Assembly: GCA_040766655.1 (NCBI GenBank)
Contig: JAXGQB010000006.1
Span: 186,001 to 250,000 of the forward strand
Direction of reading: 5' to 3'
Source of the DNA: JALOOB01 sp040766655
Lineage (GTDB): Bacteria > Chloroflexota > Anaerolineae > CG2-30-64-16
Length of the DNA stretch: 64,000 nt
Below, one piece after another: positions 25,828 to 33,587 of this stretch (within the stretch, counting starts at the first letter, position 1; each line of letters opens with the position of its first letter). Both the position numbers and the translations under genes were made by a program. The notes below the pieces were generated by a model, which did not search any database, was not told the origin of the DNA, and was given only the letters and a program-made list of their open reading frames with translations.

Positions 25828-26744
25828 TTCGAGCGTTTGACGAGGTAGTGAATTCTACGCCGGAGTCGCTATGGAAGTGGATTCACAGTGCGATGGCGGA
25901 GTATCCCGATCCACTTGTGGTTGAAAACGGCCCCAAGGAGATGTCGCTGCTCTTTCTCGGAGGACGTGACGTGCCCCCTGATGAGGAAGGCTCGCTGCAT
26001 CTCTGTTACGAAGTGTTTGGAACCCTGCTCCATGTCTGGGAACGAGACCCGAAGAAGCCAGACAAGGTCGTGGAGCGGCAATACCCAGGTGGCACCGAGA
26101 TACTCACGTATCCTTCAAATATGGCTCAGGACGAAGGGTTGACGGTTGCGTGGTTTGAATTTCGGGAACTCTCACCAACGCGAGTACAGGTTATCTGCGA
26201 TTACGTTGACTATCCTGGCTTGCTTGATCGTCTAAATCAGGTGCGGGCTAAGATGGTCGAGCTAATGAGTGACCAAGCACCGCCGAGGCTAGATGCCACA
26301 CAGGAAATCCTGCAATTCAGGTCACTCGTCGAAAGGCAGTTGCACCGCGATATCTTCGTTGCGGGTCAGCCGCAGGAAAGTATCGCGCGGGGGCTTTTGC
26401 AGGCGTTCCTGCGAAGCCGTAGCTATCGCGAGGTTGAGGTCCGCGGGGGCCAGTCGGACCTTCTTGTTTTCACTCGCGAGCAACGATACTTATACGAGAC
26501 CAAGATTTGGCGCGGCGAGGACTATTACCGACAGGGACTGAGGGAAATTGAGGAGTACATTATCGGCGAAGACGACGATGGCGCTCTCCCGTCTGTGTTT
26601 TACATTGTGTTCGACCCCACAACAACGCGACGCGCGGAGGCAATCATCGGGAGTGCAGTTGAAGTCAGTGAGATTGCAGGCAGACCAGTTACGAGCGTTG
26701 TCGTGCACATCCGACCGCCACGTCCCAGTAAGAAGATTGCATGA
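25824..26744 (+). CDS. Protein with C-terminal PD-(D/E)XK nuclease domain
   Basis: 306 residues. The N-terminal 150 residues are unrecognised. The C-terminal part starts with helices (IARGLLQAFLRSRSY) and contains GGQSDLLVF (Asp 212) and YLYETKIW (Glu 225, Lys 227), followed by a YRQGLREIEEYI helix, as in restriction-endonuclease-fold proteins. The start overlaps the HEPN gene by four bases. Together they look like a two-gene defence or toxin module under the GTGC/GCAC promoter. Confidence 0.62.
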   Translation: MIRAFDEVVNSTPESLWKWIHSAMAEYPDPLVVENGPKEMSLLFLGGRDVPPDEEGSLHLCYEVFGTLLHVWERDPKKPDKVVERQYPGGTEILTYPSNMAQDEGLTVAWFEFRELSPTRVQVICDYVDYPGLLDRLNQVRAKMVELMSDQAPPRLDATQEILQFRSLVERQLHRDIFVAGQPQESIARGLLQAFLRSRSYREVEVRGGQSDLLVFTREQRYLYETKIWRGEDYYRQGLREIEEYIIGEDDDGALPSVFYIVFDPTTTRRAEAIIGSAVEVSEIAGRPVTSVVVHIRPPRPSKKIA

Positions 26745-26947
26745 AGACTGGCTAGCTTGGTGGAAGCGACGTCGCGTGTTCTTGTCACCCGACCTTCCCA
26801 TCTAGGTTCTGGCAACTGCGGAACCGGTGAAAGTGAAAGATCGTGATTGACGATAGTCCGACTACGAGATGGGTAACACACAAACCCACGATGGCCCCCA
26901 AACCAACGTACTTCGGACACTCCACGCGCTGCTGAGGAGGTTTTACC

Positions 26948-27778
26948 TTGAGCATTACCCCCGATCCAATCACATGCAGGAAACTCGTCCTGGTAAAGCT
27001 GCTATATCAGAACGCGCTGCTTCAGGCGACCTCGCAAAACATGGCGCAGAAGATGTTCGCGGTCATCGGGTTTGACCTAACAAGTGAGACGGCTGTGAAG
27101 GCACTGATTGGCGCGCTGGAAACGCAAAAGCCTCCGGAATATAAATTCGGGGACCTTATGAAGCAGGCCGATTCACTGCTTCGCGAAAAGGGAATGCCAC
27201 CTGTCCCTGATCAGGCTTGCGTACTGCATGTGCATTCGCTACGAAATGACGCTCAGCACAAGGGCAAGTACCCCAGTGGCACCGATGTTAGCGACTGCCG
27301 GACCTACACCAGAGACTTTCTTGCGAAGCTATATCAGAATGTATGGAGCATCGACTTCGAAAAGGTCAGCCTGAGCGACCTTATTGAGAATGTGGGCGCG
27401 CGTAGATTTGTTCATGCTGCTGAATCTGCGCTAACCGATCATGACTTCGAAAAGGCGCTCATATTCGCTGTATCCGGTCTCTACTACGCGTTGGATAGAG
27501 TATCCGATGCGGTCTACACCCGCAGTGATACTGTCGAGCTTCGCAGTTTCGACGCGGCCGCTGAGTCCGTATTAGCCATTGCGCTTGGCCTCAATGTTGA
27601 ACGGTATCTTCGACTGCGCCGGATAACCGGGGTCGTCACAAGATTGGCCGATGATGATGTGTCATGTGAGGGACTGATCATGCCGGTCTCATCGGAAGAT
27701 GCCGAATTTGCGGTAGCTTTCTGCACCGAGGCGGTGGTCGAAATTGAGAGTCGCGTGGGGGCGCTCGACGAGTTCTGA
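26948..27778 (+). CDS. Predicted HEPN-domain protein (RNDAQH motif)
   Basis: 276 residues. TTG start with GAGGAGG seven bases upstream. HSLRNDAQHKGKYPS holds Arg 99 and His 104 (R-x4-H); the RN-x-x-QH form is frequent in HEPN proteins linked to defence. The C-terminal half is helical and has no motif I know. It lies 203 bp after the nuclease gene on the same strand and may be a later member of that unit. Confidence 0.55.
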   Translation: MSITPDPITCRKLVLVKLLYQNALLQATSQNMAQKMFAVIGFDLTSETAVKALIGALETQKPPEYKFGDLMKQADSLLREKGMPPVPDQACVLHVHSLRNDAQHKGKYPSGTDVSDCRTYTRDFLAKLYQNVWSIDFEKVSLSDLIENVGARRFVHAAESALTDHDFEKALIFAVSGLYYALDRVSDAVYTRSDTVELRSFDAAAESVLAIALGLNVERYLRLRRITGVVTRLADDDVSCEGLIMPVSSEDAEFAVAFCTEAVVEIESRVGALDEF

Positions 27779-28024
27779 GCACTGAATGGCAGTCGGCGCG
27801 CCATCGGAAAGCCTCGGCGACCCATTTACTGCCGACGGCAAATCAGTCAGGCGAGGTCGAGAGTCGCCGCCGAAGTCAGATGTGAGTAATCACCTAAGCA
27901 GATGGACATGTGGCCAGCCAATTCCCCTTGCCGTGCTCTGAAGCGGTGACGGCGTCGGCCGGGGTGTGGGGTGGTTGTGGACACATGCAAAGTCACAAGG
28001 CAACGAGGAACCCTGAGGAGCACA

Positions 28025-29302
28025 TTGAAGGATCACCACAATGTCTTCTTCTACTACAGAGGAGCGCCCCAGTCAGAGGTGGAGCGCGACCGCCAGTTGG
28101 AGAACAACACGACCAAGGCGCTGATCAACACCCTTGAGCTTGCCGAACCGTCGGTCAGGCGTGCATTTATGGAGTGGCTCGGCATCCGCGCGGTAGAGCC
28201 CATTGACCTCGAACTGCAGCTTCCGACTATCGGCCATGCGAGGATGACCAGCAGTAGCCAGCGCCTGCTGCTCGGCTTAGTCCCCCCTTGGGCGGACTCC
28301 GAACCCAAAACAACTCAGGATTGTTCGGATGTGTCAGTGCCGACCAGCCTGCCAGACGCTTGGATTTACGGTCCTGGCTTTGCAGTCCTCATCGAAAGCA
28401 AGGTTGCAGGAGGGCTAGATGCGGTGCAATGGCAAGAACATCGCTGCCGGCTGACTACAGACAGTCAGGACCCGCCTCAGACGCTGGTTCGCACCTGGCC
28501 AGAGGTGCATGGTTTCTTCAGACAATTGCCTCAGGACTTGTCCGCGTCCGGCATTGCCCTGGATGTGCGGAGCCTCTTCCTTCTCGGCCAGTTCACCCGG
28601 TATCTGGGGTTGATCGGCATGAGCAAATTCGCAGGCATCGACCTGGAATTGCTCGACTGCTTTTCGCGTCGCGATGAAGACACCAAGGCACGCGTGCGTG
28701 GGGTTATTACCGCGCTCGCTGAGGAGGTGCTCACGGGACTGCATCGATCTCTGGGGAAGGAGTTCTACCAGGATTTTCAGGTCGGCAACTTGTGGCGAGA
28801 AGACGACCATACCTGGGCCGCATTCGGCCCCAAGGCCAACGGCTATCGTCATGTAGCTCATCAGACTATTGCGCTAAATGCGAATGGAGTGGACGTGTTT
28901 GTGAATGTCGAGTTAGCCCGCGCTGCTCGAAGGCTTGCGGCCCGCATCGCTCAGGACAGAACTGGTTTTCGCAGCCTGGTCAAAAGCCTGCTCCCTGGGG
29001 AGTCATTCTGGATCGAGGTGCAGGAGCGCAGGCCCAAACCCGACCGGCCGCGGATATTTGATTATTTCCCCGTCGCAAGAAGGGACTCCACCACACTTCG
29101 AGCGGCGGAGGTCGGACCTGAGGCCTTTGAAACGATTGAGAGCGAGGTCGAGCGCCTGCGTCTACCGTATTTCACCGTGACAAAGCGAATAGATCGCGAT
29201 GGCGTGGCGCGGTTATCCGCAAACAATGGGCGTCCACTGGTTGACGAGATTCTGAGGGTGATGACGGAGCTCGATAGGCTGGTTGCATTCGTCAACGGCT
29301 AG
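28025..29302 (+). CDS. PD-(D/E)XK nuclease-like protein (425 aa)
   Basis: SLPDAWIYGPGFAVLIESKVAGG has Asp 111 and Glu 124-x-Lys 126, the nuclease core, followed by a QWQEHRCRL helix. The rest contains LFLLGQFTRYL and a C-terminal part with no recognised fold. I place the start at TTG 28025 because GAGGAG lies just upstream; the frame is open to 27971. The gap 27779-28024 has small palindromes (TGCCG-A-CGGCA, GTGA-N4-TCAC at 27882-27893). General layout recalls the protein at 21585. Confidence 0.6.
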   Translation: MKDHHNVFFYYRGAPQSEVERDRQLENNTTKALINTLELAEPSVRRAFMEWLGIRAVEPIDLELQLPTIGHARMTSSSQRLLLGLVPPWADSEPKTTQDCSDVSVPTSLPDAWIYGPGFAVLIESKVAGGLDAVQWQEHRCRLTTDSQDPPQTLVRTWPEVHGFFRQLPQDLSASGIALDVRSLFLLGQFTRYLGLIGMSKFAGIDLELLDCFSRRDEDTKARVRGVITALAEEVLTGLHRSLGKEFYQDFQVGNLWREDDHTWAAFGPKANGYRHVAHQTIALNANGVDVFVNVELARAARRLAARIAQDRTGFRSLVKSLLPGESFWIEVQERRPKPDRPRIFDYFPVARRDSTTLRAAEVGPEAFETIESEVERLRLPYFTVTKRIDRDGVARLSANNGRPLVDEILRVMTELDRLVAFVNG

Positions 29303-29449
29303 CCAGAAACGCTGGCCGCTGCATAAACGACAGATGTCCAGGGCGGCGACTGGCATTCCGGCGACATGCTCGCGAGTAAACCGGAAACGAATTGCCGCGT
29401 TGGACCAATGGCCCGTCCACGCGAGATGCAGTGTATGCGCTCGCGCACA

Positions 29450-29485
29450 TTGTCAACCGCGCGTTGCTGTGCTAAACTCCGCACA
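29450..29485 (+). promoter_or_regulatory. Promoter/operator of the mrr operon (shared type)
   Basis: TTGTCA (29450-29455), a 17-bp spacer and TAAACT (29473-29478). The -10 box is flanked by TGTGC (29468-29472) and GCACA (29481-29485). The sequence from TGTATGCGCTCGCG (from 29432) to the operator matches the HEPN promoter; the operator and what follows match the nurA leader. Confidence 0.65.
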
Positions 29486-29618
29486 ACACAAACGCCCCGC
29501 GCTGCTGGGTACAGCCGAGGCACGGCCAGATCACCGTAGACGAAGCTCTGGCATGGGTACGTTGGCATGTAGGGCCGTCCGCGTCATTTCTGGCGCGGAC
29601 GGCTCTTTTTGCGTTTGG
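29466..29618 (+). ncRNA. Structured leader, copy B (with functional-looking terminator)
   Basis: Homologous to 4219-4372. Transcription from the -10 at 29473 would give about 125 nt ending at the terminator 29574-29610, well before the mrr start at 29702. It may therefore be an attenuator, a riboswitch-like element or an independent small RNA. No known class is recognised. Confidence 0.5.
29574..29610 (+). terminator. Intrinsic terminator in the mrr leader
   Basis: Ten perfectly paired bases (GCCGTCCGCG at 29574-29583 with CGCGGACGGC at 29594-29603), a 10-base loop and CTCTTTTT. The equivalent hairpin in copy A has kept the stem but lost the T-tract. Confidence 0.78.
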
Positions 29619-29701
29619 TGGCGGCGATTGACCCAGCCAGCCCCGTGAACGCTCCTCGGCTGCTAATTGCTATCTTGCACGAACGAAAGGCAGGTCAACT
29701 A

Positions 29702-30619
29702 ATGGCAGTACCCGGCTTCCAGGAGTTCATGCTCCCTCTGCTACTCATAACGAGTGATGGGAACGATCACACCCTGGCCGATGTGCTTGACCGCCTCTCT
29801 CGCGACCTTCACCTGACCGAAGATGACAGGCGCGAGATGTTGCCCAGCGGAAGGAAGACCAGGTTCGAAGATCGCGCGGCGTGGGCACAGACTTATCTCC
29901 GCAGTGCCTGTTTGCTGGAAAGCCCTCGCAGGGGCGTCTTTCGTATCACTGACCGGGGCAGGCAGGTCCTGCGCAACGGGCCAGCCCGCGTAGATATCGC
30001 CTTTCTATCGCAATTCCCTGAGTTCCAACAACTGAGGCGCTCGCAGGGCCAACGACCTCCTGGTGATGGCGGCGATGGCTCTGAAGTGCCGGGGCCTGAC
30101 CAAACACCGCACGAAGCCCTGGAAACGAGCTATCAAAATCTACGACGCGAGTTGGCTCAGGACCTTTTGCAGCGCGTGAAGGCGGCTCCGCCGGCGTTTT
30201 TCGAGCAACTGGTGGTCGATCTCTTGATCGCGATGGGATACGGAGGGTCGCGACGGGATGCCGGTGAGGCAATCGGAGCGAGCGGCGACGGCGGAATTGA
30301 TGGCATCATCAAGGAGGACAAGCTCGGCCTCGATGCTATCTACATCCAGGCTAAACGATGGGAGGGCACGGTCGGTCGACCCGTCGTTCAAGCCTTCGCA
30401 GGCAGCCTGGAGGGTCAACGTGCACGCAAAGGTGTGTTGATCACGACGTCACAATTCTCCCAGGATGCCAGGACGTATGTTGAGCGCATCGAGAAGAAGA
30501 TTGTGCTGATCGATGGCGAGCAATTGACGCAACTCATGATTGATCACGGCGTTGCTGTGGCCGAAGTGGCAAGCTACACCGTTAAGCGAGTTGACCTGGA
30601 CTATTTTGGCGCGGAGTAG
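29702..30619 (+). CDS. mrr: Mrr-type restriction endonuclease
   Basis: Type IV restriction enzyme that cuts methylated foreign DNA. Residues 1-95 are the winged-helix Mrr N-terminal domain (LPLLLITSDGNDHTLADVLDRL). Residues 165-295 form the Mrr catalytic domain: FFEQLVVDLLIAMGYGG, then GDGGIDGII (Asp 200) and IYIQAKRW (Gln 216, Lys 218). At 305 residues it has the E. coli Mrr length. ATG 29702 is used; the frame is open to 29609 without a ribosome site. The methylase gene starts 19 bp downstream. Confidence 0.88.
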   Translation: MAVPGFQEFMLPLLLITSDGNDHTLADVLDRLSRDLHLTEDDRREMLPSGRKTRFEDRAAWAQTYLRSACLLESPRRGVFRITDRGRQVLRNGPARVDIAFLSQFPEFQQLRRSQGQRPPGDGGDGSEVPGPDQTPHEALETSYQNLRRELAQDLLQRVKAAPPAFFEQLVVDLLIAMGYGGSRRDAGEAIGASGDGGIDGIIKEDKLGLDAIYIQAKRWEGTVGRPVVQAFAGSLEGQRARKGVLITTSQFSQDARTYVERIEKKIVLIDGEQLTQLMIDHGVAVAEVASYTVKRVDLDYFGAE

Positions 30620-30638
30620 GGAAAGCGGAGGACTATCC

Positions 30639-30914
30639 ATGCCTCGACGAAAAACAAACGACACCCCGCCGACACCCGGCGACCAGGTCACGGACTACCG
30701 CCATGCGGACAAGCGCAAGCACATCCCGCCAGCCGGCCTGGCTGCGCAGGGGCGGGTGCAGGAGGTCGCGAAGACCCGTTACGCCTACGACCCTCACCTG
30801 CCGCCCGTGCTGCGCTTTGACGATAGCGGCGCGTCGGACCGGCTGCCCGGCCTGCTGGAGACCGCGCGCCAGCGTGCGCTGAGTGCGAGCGAGGCTCTGT
30901 CAAATCGCGGCTAA
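30639..30914 (+). pseudogene. N-terminal fragment of Mod-like DNA methylase, split by IS21
   Basis: ATG behind GCGGAGGAC, 19 bp after mrr. Codons up to 30897 give MPRRKTNDTPPTPGDQVTDY... RYAYDPHLPPVLRFD...LLETARQRALSASEA, the start of a type III-like methylase. The last few codons to the stop at 30914 belong to the insertion sequence. Removing 30898-33582 and one copy of the 5-bp duplication joins this frame directly to the C-terminal part (SEA-QLLADALRSREPW), giving an ancestral protein of 992 residues. Confidence 0.8.
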
Positions 30915-31088
30915 AATGGGCCACGCGTTCGCGGCCAAACTGGTCCAAGGAATCGGTGACGATAGGTTGCAGCTCCTGCGGTCTGGATGACGAGTATATG
31001 GCCTCCTGCGGCATTGTGTCGTAGCAGGAGGGGTGCGGGGAACCTGGGTTCCCCGCTTCTGATCAGTGACAATTCTTGGGACGAGCGA

Positions 31089-31856
31089 TCAGTTCGCGCT
31101 GGTGGGGCCCTCCTTTCTGGGCCAGCGGCGGCCCTGGGCGCGGTAGCTCTCGCCGGTGATGAACAAGGTGTGGGCGTTGTGTAACAGGCGGTCGAGAGCC
31201 GCCGAGGCGAGCAGGGTGTCGTTGAAGAGCTCATACCATTCGGCCGGTGTGCGATTGCTGGAGAGCAGGATGCTGCCCCGCTCATAGCGCTCGTTGACAA
31301 CGTCGTAGAGGTCCTCGGGGCCGGGCGGCAGGATCGGCTTGAGGCCAAAGTCGTCGAGGATCAGGAGCTCTGGCTTCAGGTACGCGCTCAGGCGGCGGGC
31401 GTAGGAGCCATCGGCGCGACCGCCGTTGAGATGCAGGAGCATCTTGTGTGCGCTGGTAAACAGCACATCGTAGCCGCGGCGGCAGGCTTCGTGCCCCAAC
31501 GCCTGCGCGAGGTGTGACTTCCCGACGCCGGTTGGGCCGCAGATGAGCACGTTACGCTTCTGCTGGACATAGAGGCTGGTGGCCAGATCGAGAACCTGCT
31601 GGCGATTGATGGACGGATTGAAGGCGAAGTCGAAGCTTTCCAGGGTTTTGCCGGTGTTGACGGTGGCCCGGCGCAGGCGCAGCGTCAATTGCTTGTGGTC
31701 GCGGCGTTCGACTTCGTCCTCCGCCAGGCGGGTCAGGAACTCAACATAGGACCACTTCTCGGCGATGGCTTGCTGATTGCGGACCTCGAGCGTTTCGAGG
31801 ATGCCGGACAGGCGCAGGCGTTTCAGGCGCGGGGTGAGCTGGTGTTGCAGGTCCAT
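31089..31856 (-). CDS. istB: IS21 helper ATPase IstB
   Basis: 255-residue AAA+ transposition helper. Walker A is GPTGVGKSHLAQALG, Walker B LLILDDFGL, with SNRTPAEW and LDRLLHNAHTLF in the C-terminal part. Full family length and apparently intact. Its ATG overlaps the istA stop by one base, the usual coupling. Confidence 0.9.
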   Translation of the reverse strand: MDLQHQLTPRLKRLRLSGILETLEVRNQQAIAEKWSYVEFLTRLAEDEVERRDHKQLTLRLRRATVNTGKTLESFDFAFNPSINRQQVLDLATSLYVQQKRNVLICGPTGVGKSHLAQALGHEACRRGYDVLFTSAHKMLLHLNGGRADGSYARRLSAYLKPELLILDDFGLKPILPPGPEDLYDVVNERYERGSILLSSNRTPAEWYELFNDTLLASAALDRLLHNAHTLFITGESYRAQGRRWPRKEGPTSAN

Positions 31857-33380
31857 CAGACGCCTCCCGCGGCCAGGGCCGCGAACTCGGCCGCCGTGCG
31901 CGCAAAGGTGTGCGGCGTGGCTGGGGTCGGCCAGGGAACCGCCAGCGGCCGTTGGTCGAGCGCTTCTTCCAGGATGCGCTTGACCGTTACGTAGTCGCCG
32001 TCGCCATAGGCCTGTGCGCGGGCACAGGCGGTTTCGAGCCGCTCAGGCGTGAAGCGGTCGGCCAGACGCAGCAGGCGTCCGGCGGTGCGCAGACGATCCT
32101 CAGGTCGATGGGCCAGGAGTGCGGCGATCAGCGCTGACGTGGCCGGACCGATGGCGACAGCCTGCGCCTGACAGAGCGACCGGTTGAGCAGCAAACCCGG
32201 CACCTTGGTCGGCGGCAGGTGCTCGAGGCAGGTCAGGCGTTGGCCTAGCGCAGTCGCCCGGTCGTGAATGGCGATCCGCTGGTAGGCTGCGTTGTACAAC
32301 TCAACGGTGCGCGCCCCGGCGCGCAGCCAGAGGCTCTGACCGACCAGGGCGTAGGGCGCCGAGTAGAAGGCCTGCTCGAAGACGACATAGCAGTCACGGT
32401 GCAGCTTGACGTGCTTCCAGGTGCTTGGCTCGTAGGGCGTCGCCGGCAGCGGCTGCAAGGCCGCCTGCTCGACTTTGCGGAAACGCAGCAGCGGTTTCTG
32501 CTTGATGGTGCCGTGGAGGCGCTGCCCGGCCACCTGCTCACACCACTGCAACACGGCCTGGTTGGCATCCGCGAGCGCGGTGGGCTGACGGCCGGCCAGA
32601 AAGTTGCGCTTGACGTAGTGCACGCCGCCCTGTTCGACCTTGCCCTTGTGCTCGGGGGTGCCAGGTCGGCACGGGGCGATGAGGAAGCCGTAGTGCTCGG
32701 CGCATTCCCGGTAGCTCCGTTGGATTTCCGGATCGTCCCAGGCGCGCGCACGATGGCAGCCTTAAGATTGTCGACCACGACGCGTTCTGGCACGCCTGCA
32801 AAGTACTCGAAGGCGTGGCGGTGACAGAGCAGCCAGGTCGGGCTCTTTTGGTCGAAGACGAATTCGACGTACTGGTGCCGGCTGAAGGACAGCGTCATGA
32901 CGAAGGCCCATGCCGTCCGCAGATTGCTGGTCTGCGGATCCCGCAGCTGACCCGCGTAACCGAAGTCGACCTGGGCCTCTTCGCCGGGCTTGACCTCGAT
33001 GCGCACGACCACGTTCGGCCGCGGAGGTTCCAGGGCGCTGACAAAGCGCCACACCGAGGAGTAACTGCCAACATAGTGATGGTCAGCCTGCAGCCGCTGG
33101 AAGATCGCGGCCACTTCAACACCTTGCGCGCAACTCCGTGATGATCGCGAAAGGGCGTCACAGACGAGATGTTCTGCGGCGGCAGGGCGCCCGGCCAGGT
33201 CTCAGCCAACCTGCGATGCAGTTCCTCTCGGCTGGGCAGGGCGCGAACGGCCAGCAGCCCTTGGCTCTCGGCCCAAGCGCGGTACTTACCGACTGTCTTG
33301 CGATTGATGCTCAGGGCACTGGCGATGGCGCGATCGCTCTTGTGCAACTGGATCAGGCGCAGCACTTCGTACACGTCCAT
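31856..33380 (-). pseudogene. istA: Frameshifted IS21 transposase IstA
   Basis: Starts at ATG 33380 (AGGAGA upstream) with MDVYEVLRLIQLHKSDRAIASALSINRKTVGKY, the IstA helix-turn-helix. Reading-frame changes near 33150-33115 and near 32735 split the gene: the catalytic part VDFGYAGQLRD ... YVEFVFDQ ... VDNLKAAIVRA is in a second frame and the HGTIKQKPLLRF end returns to another. At least two, probably three, indels are needed to restore it, so this is a pseudogene rather than a programmed frameshift. Confidence 0.8.
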
Positions 33381-33482
33381 GGTTTCCAATCTCCTGCGGG
33401 GCACGGCGCACCTCCCAGACCCTCTCTCGGATCTGGAGAGTATCGCCGCAAAGCAGGAGCTGCGTCCAACATCACGTCACCC

Positions 33483-33566
33483 GTGGCCCACTTTGGGTGA
33501 AAGCCCACTGGACCACTTTGGGTGAAAACCCGTGGCCCATGTGGGTGAGAACTCGTGGCCCATTAT
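33483..33566. repeat. Subterminal repeats of the IS21 element
   Basis: Four copies of a motif close to TGGCCCACTTTGGGTGAAA run in tandem toward the right end, separated by short spacers. These are the multiple terminal binding sites expected in IS21-family ends, not a CRISPR. Confidence 0.7.
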
Positions 33567-33587
33567 CGGCCGAAAGATGACAGGCTC

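Larger units (their letters stand above)
30898..33582 (-). mobile_element. IS21-family element inserted in mod (2685 bp)
   Basis: Ends are TGTCA (30898) and TGACA (33578-33582) with imperfect terminal inverted repeats that include ATGGGCCA. The target duplication GGCTC stands on both sides (30893-30897 and 33583-33587). It carries istA-istB on the minus strand. Repeats of a TGGCCCAC-type motif near the right end are typical IS21 transposase sites. Because istA is broken, the element is probably no longer autonomous. Confidence 0.88.

Noticed and set aside
31856..33380. Programmed frameshifting in istA
   Set aside because: At least two separate frame changes without slippery sequences are needed; the second IS21 copy has an open istA.
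33483..33566. Four spaced short repeats considered as a small CRISPR
   Set aside because: They lie at an IS21 end, next to the terminal inverted repeat, and match transposase-site architecture; no cas gene in the window.
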